Source: JACMLD01 sp038207265 (lineage in GTDB: Bacteria; Bacteroidota; Bacteroidia; Chitinophagales; Chitinophagaceae). Taken from it: 64,000 bases of DNA. The position numbers and the translations under genes are program-made. The stretch covers positions 186,001-250,000 of the forward strand of contig JBBQZZ010000004.1 of assembly GCA_038207265.1 (NCBI GenBank), read 5' to 3'. The number at the start of each line of letters is the position of its first letter. The first letter of the stretch is position 1. Below are positions 35,792 to 44,373 of the stretch, piece by piece. Under the pieces are notes generated by a model that saw nothing but the letters and a program-made list of their open reading frames with translations, was not told the origin of the DNA and did not search any database.

Positions 35792-36107
35792 ACACTGGCT
35801 TTGGTTTTTGAAAGAATATTGAGACCTGATTCCAGGGGCAGTCAGTTATAAACTGCATCCGGATAATTAGGTCAGCAATCTAGTTCGTCAGCAAAAATTC
35901 TTCAATAACCTAAGCGTGGTATTTTAATTCACATTTGAATAAGTTTGTGTATCCACGGAAAAAAAAATTCCTTCTCTTACAGAAGGAACGAATATTAATA
36001 CAAGAGATTGAAATCCGGGTATATGAAATTGTGCGATAGTGATTTAATAAAAATAAGCTGCGGAAAGATTAGCCAATAATCTAACCTGGATGAAAAAAAA
36101 TTTTGAT
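35792..36107. other. 316-base gap between the T9SS gene and der
   Basis: Both neighbours are on the minus strand. The right part carries the der terminator at 35968-35988. The left part must hold the promoter of the T9SS gene, but no clear -33/-7 pair is evident. No ORF. Confidence 0.55.
35968..35988 (-). terminator. Intrinsic terminator of the era-der unit
   Basis: Perfect 8-base stem TTCCTTCT/AGAAGGAA with loop CTTAC. On the minus strand it is followed directly by nine T (35959-35967). It lies 120 bases beyond the der stop. Confidence 0.75.
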
Positions 36108-37418
36108 TTATTTTTTCCTGAAAAACAATCTTACCGGCACACCTTTAAAATTGAAATGTTCCCGTAATTTATTTTCCAGGTAATTCTTATACGGTTGCTT
36201 TATATCATCCGGAAAATTGCAAAAAAATGCAAATGAAGGAACAGCAGTGGGTAACTGTGATGCATATTTGATACTAATGGCATGTCCCCTTACAACCGGG
36301 GCATGATATGATTTAACTGCATCCTGGATGACTTCATTTAACGCCGAAGTTGTGATTTTTCTATGCCTGTTTTCATATACTTCAATAGCAGTTTCTATTA
36401 CCTTAAAAATGCGTAGTTTGTCTTTAACAGAAATAAACAGAACCGGTACATCTTTGAAAGGTGCAATTCTTTCTTTGAGTTCTTTTTCATAGTCACGGGA
36501 TGTATTGGTTTCTTTTTCCATTAAATCCCATTTGTTCACCAGCAGCACGATGCCTTTTCCTTTTCTTGCCGCGAGACTGAATATGTTGATGTCCTGTGCG
36601 GTGATACCTTTTCCTGCGTCCAGCATCAACAGGCAAACATCTGCTTCATCCATTGCTTTAATAGCCCGGATCACGGAATAAAATTCCAGGTCTTCCATCA
36701 CCTTGGTTTTTTTACGAACACCGGCAGTATCGATCAATATAAATTCTTTCTGGAAAAGTTTGTAATGAGTATGTATAGTATCTCTTGTGGTCCCTGCAAC
36801 ATCGCTCACAATGGTTCTTTCCTCTCCTATCAGTGCATTCAGCAATGATGACTTTCCAACATTGGGTTGGCCAATGATGGCAAATTTGGGAAGACCATCT
36901 TCTTCCGGTTCTGCAACATCTTCGTCGCGGATTGCAGCTGTTACGGCATCTAACAATTCGCCCGTTCCACTACCAGTCATTGCTGAAACGAAAAATATAT
37001 GTTCAAAGCCAAGGCTATAAAATTCAGTAGCCTCCATTAATCGTTCATGGTTGTCTACTTTATTTACTAGCAGGTATACAGGTTTGGAGGTTCGTCTCAA
37101 TACATTGGCCATGGCTTCATCTAAATCTGTAATGCCACTACTGCAATCCACTACAAATATGATGGCATTGGCTTCTTGTATTGCTACCAATACCTGTTTT
37201 TTAATTTCTTTTTCAAAAACATCCTGGCTTTCCTCTACAAAACCACCGGTGTCTATCACGTTAAACGCCTTACCATTCCAATCAGTAACACCGTATTGGC
37301 GATCGCGGGTCACGCCACTGATATCATCCACAATGGCTTTACGTTGCTCCAGCATCCTGTTAAAAAAAGTGCTCTTGCCAACATTGGGTCTGCCGGTGAT
37401 GGCTACTGTATAACTCAT
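36108..37418 (-). CDS. der: Ribosome-associated GTPase Der (EngA)
   Basis: About 436 residues; two tandem GTPase domains needed for 50S ribosome assembly. G1 motifs are GRPNVGKST (residues 9-17) and GQPNVGKSS (about 180), with DTGG and DTAG as the G3 motifs, NKVD and NKWD as the G4 motifs, and a C-terminal KH-like domain ending FNFKGVPVRLFFRKK. A frame from 37442 would add MTAGADIV; the family normally begins just before the first G domain, so the ATG at 37418 is chosen. It follows era by 44 bases. Confidence 0.96.
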   Translation of the reverse strand: MSYTVAITGRPNVGKSTFFNRMLEQRKAIVDDISGVTRDRQYGVTDWNGKAFNVIDTGGFVEESQDVFEKEIKKQVLVAIQEANAIIFVVDCSSGITDLDEAMANVLRRTSKPVYLLVNKVDNHERLMEATEFYSLGFEHIFFVSAMTGSGTGELLDAVTAAIRDEDVAEPEEDGLPKFAIIGQPNVGKSSLLNALIGEERTIVSDVAGTTRDTIHTHYKLFQKEFILIDTAGVRKKTKVMEDLEFYSVIRAIKAMDEADVCLLMLDAGKGITAQDINIFSLAARKGKGIVLLVNKWDLMEKETNTSRDYEKELKERIAPFKDVPVLFISVKDKLRIFKVIETAIEVYENRHRKITTSALNEVIQDAVKSYHAPVVRGHAISIKYASQLPTAVPSFAFFCNFPDDIKQPYKNYLENKLREHFNFKGVPVRLFFRKK

Positions 37419-37462
37419 AACTATATCCGCTCCTGCGGTCATTTAATAATCTCAGTAAAATT

Positions 37463-38335
37463 TTAATGATACCCGTACTCCTTTAGAAAAAGATCGTTGT
37501 CGCGCCATTTAGGTTTTATTTTCACAAACAATTCCAGGAATACTTTTCGGCCCAGGAATTTTTCAATATCCGCTCTTGCTGCCATACCCAGCGCTTTAAT
37601 ACGCTGCCCCCCCTCTCCAAGTATAATTCCTTTTTGCGTATCGCGCTGCACAATGATATCTGCCTGTATTTTGATCAATGTCGTCTTTTCCTTGAATTCC
37701 TGTACCAACACTGTTGTATGATAGGGAATCTCTTCCTCGTACAACTCATAAATTTTTTCGCGGATCATTTCACCTACAAAAAAACGCGTAGGCAAATCTG
37801 TCATTTCATCCTCGGCAAAAAAAGGTTGGCCTTCCGGCAACCATTCAGTTACTTTTTTCAGCAAACCATCAACATTAGCGTTCTTGAGCGCAGAGATGGC
37901 AATCACCTCTTTACAATAATCCTGCTGCTTGAAAAATTCGCTGACGGATTGTATTTTTTCCTGGCTCACTTTATCGGCTTTGTTGCAAACAACTATAACT
38001 GGTACGGTTAACCGCAATTTGGAAAATATCGCATGCGATTCATCAGGGTTGCTTTCAGTGGCATCATGCAGCAATACTGCTATATCAGCGTCTTCCAATG
38101 CCTCCTTTACCGCCAGCATCATTTTTTCATGCAGTTTATATTTGGGTTCAATGATACCGGGTGTATCTGAAATAATTACCTGGTAATCTTTGGTGGTCAA
38201 AATACCTTTTATGCGATGGCGTGTGGTTTGCACTTTGGAGGATATAATGGCCAACTTCTCTCCCAGCAGTGCATTCAGCAATGTACTTTTCCCCGCATTG
38301 GGTTTACCAAAAATATTTACAAAACCAACTTTCAT
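37463..38335 (-). CDS. era: GTPase Era
   Basis: About 290 residues. The G domain begins MKVGFVNIFGKPNAGKSTLL; switch and G3 regions are VQTTRHRIKGIL and SDTPGI, G4 is NKAD. The C-terminal KH domain has GIILGEGGQRIKALG, the RNA-binding GxxG type loop, and ends at LELFVKIKPKWRDND. Era binds 16S rRNA during 30S maturation. A start at 38350 would add five residues; 38335 fits the family better. It forms a small ribosome-assembly unit with der. Confidence 0.96.
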   Translation of the reverse strand: MKVGFVNIFGKPNAGKSTLLNALLGEKLAIISSKVQTTRHRIKGILTTKDYQVIISDTPGIIEPKYKLHEKMMLAVKEALEDADIAVLLHDATESNPDESHAIFSKLRLTVPVIVVCNKADKVSQEKIQSVSEFFKQQDYCKEVIAISALKNANVDGLLKKVTEWLPEGQPFFAEDEMTDLPTRFFVGEMIREKIYELYEEEIPYHTTVLVQEFKEKTTLIKIQADIIVQRDTQKGIILGEGGQRIKALGMAARADIEKFLGRKVFLELFVKIKPKWRDNDLFLKEYGYH

Positions 38336-38431
38336 GGAGTAAAGCTTCAAGTTGCATGCTTCAAGCTATAAGAATGAGAAAGGTAATCAGATCCTTCTAT
38401 TGAATCCAGGCAACTGGTAAATAATAAATTA

Positions 38432-38459
38432 AAACAGCCAAAACTGTGTTTGGCTGTTT
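38432..38459 (-). terminator. Terminator of the initiator tRNA gene
   Basis: Perfect 11-base stem AAACAGCCAAA/TTTGGCTGTTT (38432-38442 and 38449-38459), five bases downstream of the tRNA 3' end on the minus strand, followed by TTTAATTTATT. Confidence 0.7.
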
Positions 38460-38464
38460 CGTTG

Positions 38465-38536
<72 letters not shown>

Positions 38537-38635
38537 ATGTGTGGGGTGCAAATGTAAGGCAAGAATAACTTACAATCCAAATAAAATGGTTGAAGGTTTA
38601 AGGTTGATGGTTTAACGTGGCAGATGCTAAAAAAA

Positions 38636-38668
38636 TAAGGTATAGGGAATCTTACTCCTTATACCTTA
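38636..38668 (-). terminator. Terminator after the head GIN genes
   Basis: TAAGGTATAGGGA (38636) pairs with TCCTTATACCTTA (38656), with a stem of about 9-12 bases. On the minus strand it is followed by seven T (38629-38635). It lies 26 bases after the stop at 38695. The plus side also carries several extra CCTTATA copies. Confidence 0.65.
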
Positions 38669-38694
38669 TACCTTAATCCTTATACCTTTATGAC

Positions 38695-39408
38695 TTATAT
38701 TTTCTTCACCCGGCTCGCACCACTGTTATGCATTTTTCTTATCACTCCATTTCCTTTAATACGGATATCGCTCGCTCCACTTGCAGATGCATTCAATTCC
38801 TTATCAACTGTGATTTTAATATCGGATGCACCCGATGCTTCCGCATCGCAAGTTTGTGCTGTCAAATCATACCCTTTAAAATCGCTGGCTCCACTTGCAT
38901 CAATTACCAATGAACCCACTTTGCCGCTTGCGGTAATGTCTGATGCTCCACTGAGGTCTGCCTTTAGGTTGGCAATATCAATTTCACCTTTAAAATCGCT
39001 GGCACCAGAAAGGTTTATGTCCAAATCACCTGCTTTTAATACACCATTTACAAATATATCACTTGCACCAGAAGCGTTTAATTTGTTGATGTTTTTGAAA
39101 GATACATACGCACGCATTTTTTTGTTACCAAAATTCCATTTGAATCCATCATTATCGTACCAGATGCGTAATATTCCATCCTTTACTTCTGTTCTTATTC
39201 TATCGCGGAACTTTACGTCTGTGGCGCTGACTGCGATGCCATCCTCATCACCCTGGGTAAGATAAAGATCAATGGCACTTGAAACTTTGATACCGGTAAA
39301 ACCAGATATCGTCCTTTTTTCAGCATTGGCATCATTCACTATCGTCTTTTGTGCATTTGCCAAAAAAACGAAACCCAACAGCATAATGTTCAAAAATATT
39401 TTTTTCAT
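38695..39408 (-). CDS. Head GIN domain-containing protein (DUF2807), SGASDI-repeat type
   Basis: 237 residues. The signal peptide covers about 1-19 (FLANAQ). The body is the DUF2807 'head GIN' domain, a short beta-solenoid with the recurring hexapeptide-like phrase SGASDI or SGASDF at least eight times (about residues 115-230). The opening TISGFTGIKVSSAIDLYLTQ is the family signature. Periplasmic or surface-exposed; function unknown. It is 60 bases downstream of a paralogue and probably in one operon with it. Confidence 0.87.
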   Translation of the reverse strand: MKKIFLNIMLLGFVFLANAQKTIVNDANAEKRTISGFTGIKVSSAIDLYLTQGDEDGIAVSATDVKFRDRIRTEVKDGILRIWYDNDGFKWNFGNKKMRAYVSFKNINKLNASGASDIFVNGVLKAGDLDINLSGASDFKGEIDIANLKADLSGASDITASGKVGSLVIDASGASDFKGYDLTAQTCDAEASGASDIKITVDKELNASASGASDIRIKGNGVIRKMHNSGASRVKKI

Positions 39409-39468
39409 GTTTTCTTATTTGTAATTAATAATAATCAACCCTACGATGTTCTCACTACTCACCACTCA

Positions 39469-40197
39469 TTACCTGCTGCTTTTAACACTCCCTCCACTAC
39501 TGGTAGATATCTTTGTAATTACTCCTGCACCTTTATAACTTATATCTCCACCGCTGCTGGCACCCGCAGACAATTCTTTACTTACACTTATTTCGATGCT
39601 GCCTCCGCTGCTTGCATCTGCGTCACATTTATCACTTACCAGGTCGTATCCATAGAAACCAGCACCACTGCTGGTTTCAACGTTTACCGATAGTGATTTG
39701 CCACTGACATGAGCTGTTGCCCCACTGCTTTCATCTACATACAGGCTATTTGCCTGTATTGTTCCGTTTAAGTCCGCTCCGGACGACAAATAAATCTTGA
39801 GTTCTCCCGCGGTTAATGTGCCATCAATCTGGGTAGAAGAACCGGATGAGCCATCAAGTTTATCGAGTTGTTTAAATGAAACATAAGCCTTAAGCCTTTT
39901 TCCTTTGGAATTCCAGCCTTTGTACCAATGTTCATTATCATAATAGATCTTTAAGATACCGGCAACGACTTCAGTCCTGATGCGATCGCGGTATTCTTTT
40001 TCCGAAGCGCTTACAGCAACGGCTTCAGTATTACCCTGCTTGATAACGAGTTCAATACCGTGAGAAACTTTTATTCCATGAAAATTACTGACCGTCCTCG
40101 TTTCCGCATTGGCATCATTGATTATTTTATCCTGTGCCAGTAAAGAAATACTGAGCAGGCAGGTTAAGGCAAAGAAATATATTCTCTTCATAAACAT
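39469..40197 (-). CDS. Head GIN domain-containing protein (DUF2807), SSGG-repeat type
   Basis: 242 residues, paralogue of the downstream gene. The signal peptide covers about 1-21 (SISLLAQ), then TVSNFHGIKVSHGIELVIKQ and the shared core EYRDRIRTEVVAGILKIYYDN. Its repeats use SSGG, SSGA or SSGS where the neighbour uses SGAS, so the two solenoids have diverged in their turn residues. An ATG at 40191 (MKRIYFF) is an equally good start. An ECF-type promoter lies at 40211-40237, giving a very short leader. Confidence 0.87.
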   Translation of the reverse strand: MFMKRIYFFALTCLLSISLLAQDKIINDANAETRTVSNFHGIKVSHGIELVIKQGNTEAVAVSASEKEYRDRIRTEVVAGILKIYYDNEHWYKGWNSKGKRLKAYVSFKQLDKLDGSSGSSTQIDGTLTAGELKIYLSSGADLNGTIQANSLYVDESSGATAHVSGKSLSVNVETSSGAGFYGYDLVSDKCDADASSGGSIEISVSKELSAGASSGGDISYKGAGVITKISTSSGGSVKSSR

Positions 40198-40210
40198 TAT
40201 TTTTTATTAA

Positions 40211-40237
40211 GACGTGAGACCTGTTCAAATGTTACAA
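40211..40237 (-). promoter_or_regulatory. ECF-type promoter of the head GIN operon (predicted)
   Basis: On the minus strand TTGTAAC (40231-40237), a 16-base spacer, then CGTC (40211-40214), followed by the start codon 14 bases further. The same -35 and spacer are found twice at 63328-63443, in front of a sigma factor gene and its neighbour. This is a pattern match, not mapped experimentally. Confidence 0.5.
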
Positions 40238-40287
40238 CAAATAAAATTTTTCTCCCTTAACTTTGTCGCTTCCTGCAGAAATGCGGG

Positions 40288-40385
40288 AAACAGCGTCCTC
40301 GGGGTGCTAACTGCCAAAAGGCGGAAGGCTGAGATCAAACCCGTAGAACCTGATCAGGGTAATGCCTGCGCAGGAAAGGTGAACC
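40288..40385 (+). promoter_or_regulatory. TPP riboswitch (THI element)
   Basis: The THI-box core is clear: GGGGTGCTAACTG, the pyrimidine-sensing CTGAGATCAAACCCGT, GAACCTGATCAGG, and the pyrophosphate-side GTAATGCCTGCG with a closing AGGA that pairs with upstream TCCT. It lies 150 bases ahead of the TonB receptor and in the same direction, so thiamine pyrophosphate should repress that gene. The expression platform is not obvious; no strong terminator follows, so control may be translational. Confidence 0.93.
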
Positions 40386-40533
40386 GAACTGAGTTCTCTC
40401 CTCTTTTGCTATGCAGCATTTCCCTCAAATCAATTTTTTAACCGGGCTTAAGTGAAAAGCTTATGGTATAAGGAATAAGTTAATCAGCCTTACACCTTAA
40501 ACTTTACCGCCTAACCCTTTCTAAAATTTATTT

Positions 40534-42981
40534 ATGAAAAAATTGCTTTGGGGAATTTGCTTTCTGTTGATGCAAGATTTTTTATTTGCACAACCAGGAA
40601 CAACAATCCTCGTCACAGATCGGCCTGGCAACGCGATTCCGAATGCCAGCATTGAACTGGAAAAAACTGGTTCATTCGTGGCAGATGCTGATGGTAAACT
40701 TTTTATAAAAGTGAAAAAGAGCGGGCTTTTAAAATGCCGTGTCAGCAGCATAGGATTTAAAACCCTCGATACGCTAATAGAACTGCCGGCATCCTTATTG
40801 AAATTTCAGTTATTGCCGGCTACTTTGTTTTTGGATCCAGTTGAAATAAGGGCGCTACGTGCCGGGGATAAAGCACCCTTTGCAAAAAGCAATCTCAATA
40901 AACGGGATATAGAAAAACAAAACCTTGGACAGGATTTACCATTTGTATTAAATCAAACCCCCTCCGTATTTGTTACTTCAGATGCTGGTAACGGTGTTGG
41001 ATACACGGGATTACGCATCCGCGGTACCGATGCTACAAGAATCAATGTAACAGTCAACGGTATTCCCTATAATGATGCAGAAAGCCAGGGCACTTATTTT
41101 GTAGATCTCCCAGACATCAGTTCTTCACTGAACAGCATCCAGGTACAACGAGGAGTGGGTACTTCATCCAACGGTGCAGGTGCATTCGGCGCCAGTATTA
41201 ATTTAAGTACCAATGAATACAATGAAAAAGCTTACGCCGAAGTCAGCAATAGTTTTGGTTCCTTCAATACCTGGAAAAATACAGTTAAGTTCGGTACGGG
41301 TTTAATCGACAATCATTTTACCATTGATGGACGGCTTTCAAAAATTTCAAGCGATGGCTTTGTTGACCGTGCCGGCACAGATTTAAAAAGCTTTTACGTC
41401 AGCGGTGCTTATATCTCTGGAAAATCTTCGCTGCGTTTAAACATATTTTCAGGTAAAGAAAAAACCTACCAGGCATGGAACGGCATTCCCCAGTACAAAC
41501 TTTTTTACAACAAAGACAGTTTATTGCAGCATTACAATAATAATTTGGGAACGCTTTATTTTACTGCAGCAGATTCCAGCAATCTTTTCAACTCCGATCC
41601 GAGGAAATACAATGTATTTACATACCAGAATCAAACCGATAATTACCAACAGGATCATTACCAACTTTTTTTCAATCATCAATTCAATGCAGACTGGTCG
41701 TTTAATACAGCTATCTATTTATCCAAGGGGAAAGGATATTACGAAGAATATAAGAATGACGCAAAATACAGCAGCTATGGCCTGCCCAATCCTGTTATTG
41801 GCAATCAAACCATAAACAGCACCGGCCTGGTGCGGCAGCTGTGGCTGGATAACAATTTATATGGTACCATTTTTTCCATGATCCAAAAAACCAAAAAAGA
41901 ACAATTCACATTGGGGGGTGGTTGGAATGAATATGATGGTAAACATTATGGCAATATTATATGGGCCGATATAGGCATTCCAAAAGATTTTCAATGGTAC
42001 TTTAATAAAGCCACAAAAAAAGATTTCAATATATATAGCAAATACCAATACAAAATAACCGCTAATCTTGAAGCACTGGTGGATTTACAATATCGCAGAA
42101 TTGACTATAATGTAAATGGTACAAGAAAATTCCCGGATTTGAAAGTTGATCAGGCTTTTCAATTCTTCAATCCAAAACTGGGTCTCACTTATTCGATAGG
42201 TTCATTGATTGCGTATGGTTCTTATGCAATTGCCAATAAGGAACCCAATAACAATGATTATGAAACGGGCACCGCAGCGGCTGCACCTAAAAGAGAACAA
42301 CTGCAGGATGTTGAACTGGGTATTGAAGAAAATAAAATTAAATATAGTTGGAACGTGAACCTTTATTACATGAATTATAAGGATCAACTGGTGTTAACAG
42401 GTAAAATAAATGATGTGGGTGATGCAGTTCGCATCAATGTTCCCTCCAGCTATAGAATGGGGATCGAACTACAGGGAAGGTATAAACTGAATGAATACCT
42501 GCAGTTAAGCGGCAATCTCACCCTGAGTGAAAATAAAATCAAAAATTTCTATGATAATGTACCCCGGTACAATGTGAATTTTGATCTCATTAAACAAGAT
42601 ACTTTTTATTATCACAAGCCGGATTTGGCATTTTCACCAAAAATTATTGGATCCGGCATCATTCAGTTATTCCCTTTTGTCAATGCAGAAATGGATCTTA
42701 CCGGTAAATATGTGAGCCGTCAATACCTGGACAACAGCAGCAGCAATGCCAAAAGTATCAATGGGTATTTTGCACAGGACCTGAGATTTCAATACAACTG
42801 GCATAATAAGTTAACGCGGGATATTATTATTGTGGCACAATTGAATAACTTATGGAATAAAAAGTACGAATCTAACGGTTATACCTATAGCTATTTTTAT
42901 GACCAGTCTTTAATCACTGAAAACTTTTATTTTCCAATGGCCGGACGAAACTTTATGCTGGCATTGAACGTAAAATTCTAA
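40534..42981 (+). CDS. TonB-dependent outer-membrane receptor, probable thiamine transporter
   Basis: 815 residues. Signal peptide about 1-19 (DFLFAQ), a CarboxypepD-reg-like domain (about 20-95), plug domain (about 110-225: GLRIRGTDATRINVTVNGIP, DLPDISSSLNSIQVQRGVG), then a 22-strand barrel closing with the terminal aromatic motif NFMLALNVKF. The riboswitch upstream assigns the ligand to thiamine or a relative; such receptors are known under TPP control in Bacteroidota. No inner-membrane partner is adjacent, so PnuT-like or kinase genes should lie elsewhere. Confidence 0.9.
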   Translation: MKKLLWGICFLLMQDFLFAQPGTTILVTDRPGNAIPNASIELEKTGSFVADADGKLFIKVKKSGLLKCRVSSIGFKTLDTLIELPASLLKFQLLPATLFLDPVEIRALRAGDKAPFAKSNLNKRDIEKQNLGQDLPFVLNQTPSVFVTSDAGNGVGYTGLRIRGTDATRINVTVNGIPYNDAESQGTYFVDLPDISSSLNSIQVQRGVGTSSNGAGAFGASINLSTNEYNEKAYAEVSNSFGSFNTWKNTVKFGTGLIDNHFTIDGRLSKISSDGFVDRAGTDLKSFYVSGAYISGKSSLRLNIFSGKEKTYQAWNGIPQYKLFYNKDSLLQHYNNNLGTLYFTAADSSNLFNSDPRKYNVFTYQNQTDNYQQDHYQLFFNHQFNADWSFNTAIYLSKGKGYYEEYKNDAKYSSYGLPNPVIGNQTINSTGLVRQLWLDNNLYGTIFSMIQKTKKEQFTLGGGWNEYDGKHYGNIIWADIGIPKDFQWYFNKATKKDFNIYSKYQYKITANLEALVDLQYRRIDYNVNGTRKFPDLKVDQAFQFFNPKLGLTYSIGSLIAYGSYAIANKEPNNNDYETGTAAAAPKREQLQDVELGIEENKIKYSWNVNLYYMNYKDQLVLTGKINDVGDAVRINVPSSYRMGIELQGRYKLNEYLQLSGNLTLSENKIKNFYDNVPRYNVNFDLIKQDTFYYHKPDLAFSPKIIGSGIIQLFPFVNAEMDLTGKYVSRQYLDNSSSNAKSINGYFAQDLRFQYNWHNKLTRDIIIVAQLNNLWNKKYESNGYTYSYFYDQSLITENFYFPMAGRNFMLALNVKF

Positions 42982-43015
42982 ATCCAATCCCCGTACCCCT
43001 AAAGAAGGAACTTAG

Positions 43016-43044
43016 ATGCAGTTGCAATTCTTTTGCAACTGCAT
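43016..43044 (+). terminator. Terminator of the TonB receptor gene
   Basis: Perfect 12-base stem ATGCAGTTGCAA/TTGCAACTGCAT with loop TTCTT, followed by TTATTC, 35 bases after the stop at 42981. The U tract is weak. Confidence 0.6.
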
Positions 43045-43128
43045 TTATTCAATCCCCTGGAACCGGTTTGCAGGTAAAAGTTTTTTGAAAAATTTATTGA
43101 AGATGCGCTTCAGTTCCCGTTTGGCGGG

Positions 43129-43440
43129 TCAGGGGGTTTTGTACTTCTCCTGCCATGCCAGTACACCACCTTCTACATTTACTGTATTGGTAAATCCCAT
43201 GGATTCTAAAAACAAACAGGCCGTCACACTCCGTTTTCCGCTGCGGCAATGCACAATCAGTTCTTCATTTTTTAAATCATCCAGTTCATCCACCTGCATT
43301 GATTGTATCTTTCCCAATGGAACCAGTTTGCCGCCAATATTGAATTCCTTGTACTCTTCTGGTTCCCGCACATCAATCAGGTTTATTTTTTCACCCTCAT
43401 CCAGCTTTGCCTTGAGTTCTTCTACTGAAATATTTTTCAT
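43129..43440 (-). CDS. Single-domain rhodanese-like protein
   Basis: 103 residues, one rhodanese domain with no signal. The active-site loop is CRSGKRS with Cys65 as persulfide carrier; the sequence LIDVREPEEYKEFNIGGKLV is the usual N-terminal signature and VEGGVLAW the C-terminal one. Sulfur transfer or a redox role in the cytoplasm. It follows the PASTA gene by 10 bases and is likely part of its operon. Confidence 0.9.
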   Translation of the reverse strand: MKNISVEELKAKLDEGEKINLIDVREPEEYKEFNIGGKLVPLGKIQSMQVDELDDLKNEELIVHCRSGKRSVTACLFLESMGFTNTVNVEGGVLAWQEKYKTP

Positions 43441-43450
43441 AAATAAATTT

Positions 43451-44269
43451 TTAAGGATTCTTAGAACCAGCGGGCGATTTAAAAGTGGAATCTTTTACCG
43501 GTTTGTCTACACTCAGCCAGATATCAATTAACTGCCCCTGGTGAATCCTGTTAATCCGCCTATCTTCAGTATATCTTTCCGGGCTTTGCCTGCGTATAAA
43601 TCCATTTAATGTATCCTTTACTGATGGATCAGGTAACACAACGCCAAATTCAAGTCCGCTTCCTTCCATCAATACTTTGGCTTCGTTATATGTCATACCA
43701 AAAAGATCCGGCACAGACATATCAACATCAGCTATACCATTGCTGATAATTAAATCAATTTTTGATCCCATCGGAATCTTCGTTCCAAAAACAATTTCTT
43801 GTCCATTATACATTTGTTTTTTCACAGAGTTTTTTGCAAAATCAGGAACAAAGCTGGTATCACCTAACTTCAATCCTGTTTGTTTAAGTAAAATGGCTGC
43901 GCTTCTGAAATTCTGACCTACCAGCTGCGGCATTTGAATCAGTGGAGGTACGGATCTGTTTACGGTAAGATAAACGGTACGGTTAACTTTCACTTCTGCA
44001 TCCTGTTCGGGAAATTGCTTTACCACTGTCAAAGGTGGTATGGTATCTACGTAAACAGAATCCTGGATTAAAATATCGAAGCCCTGGTCTTCCAATTGCT
44101 TTTTTGCCTCGGCCATGCTCTTGCCAATTACCTGCGGAATCTTCAAAATTTTCCCGTGATGCGTAATCCAGTTAAGGGACGTCATAAAAATAAACAGCAG
44201 TAAAAAAAGCAACGCAACAGCAAAAAGGAGGTTGGCCCAGAGCGGCCGTTTTGTAATAAATTCAAACAC
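43451..44269 (-). CDS. Membrane-anchored PASTA-domain protein
   Basis: 272 residues. One N-terminal transmembrane helix (about 12-33) leaves the body in the periplasm. Three PASTA domains follow at about 40-107 (IPQVIGKSMAEAKKQLEDQG), 110-185 (MPQLVGQNFRSAAILLKQTG) and 188-258 (VPDLFGMTYNEAKVLMEGSG). There is no kinase or transpeptidase domain, unlike PknB or PBP relatives. PASTA modules bind peptidoglycan fragments; the ddl gene upstream in the same operon supports a cell-wall role. Confidence 0.88.
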   Translation of the reverse strand: MFEFITKRPLWANLLFAVALLFLLLFIFMTSLNWITHHGKILKIPQVIGKSMAEAKKQLEDQGFDILIQDSVYVDTIPPLTVVKQFPEQDAEVKVNRTVYLTVNRSVPPLIQMPQLVGQNFRSAAILLKQTGLKLGDTSFVPDFAKNSVKKQMYNGQEIVFGTKIPMGSKIDLIISNGIADVDMSVPDLFGMTYNEAKVLMEGSGLEFGVVLPDPSVKDTLNGFIRRQSPERYTEDRRINRIHQGQLIDIWLSVDKPVKDSTFKSPAGSKNP

Positions 44270-44373
44270 GGTTTATTTTTTATTTTTTATTGAACCAGCT
44301 TTTGAAACTTCCCTCAGCATCGATGCCTTTTGCCCCGCACCAGATGCGGAGTCGCTCCATTCAACTGCAAATC

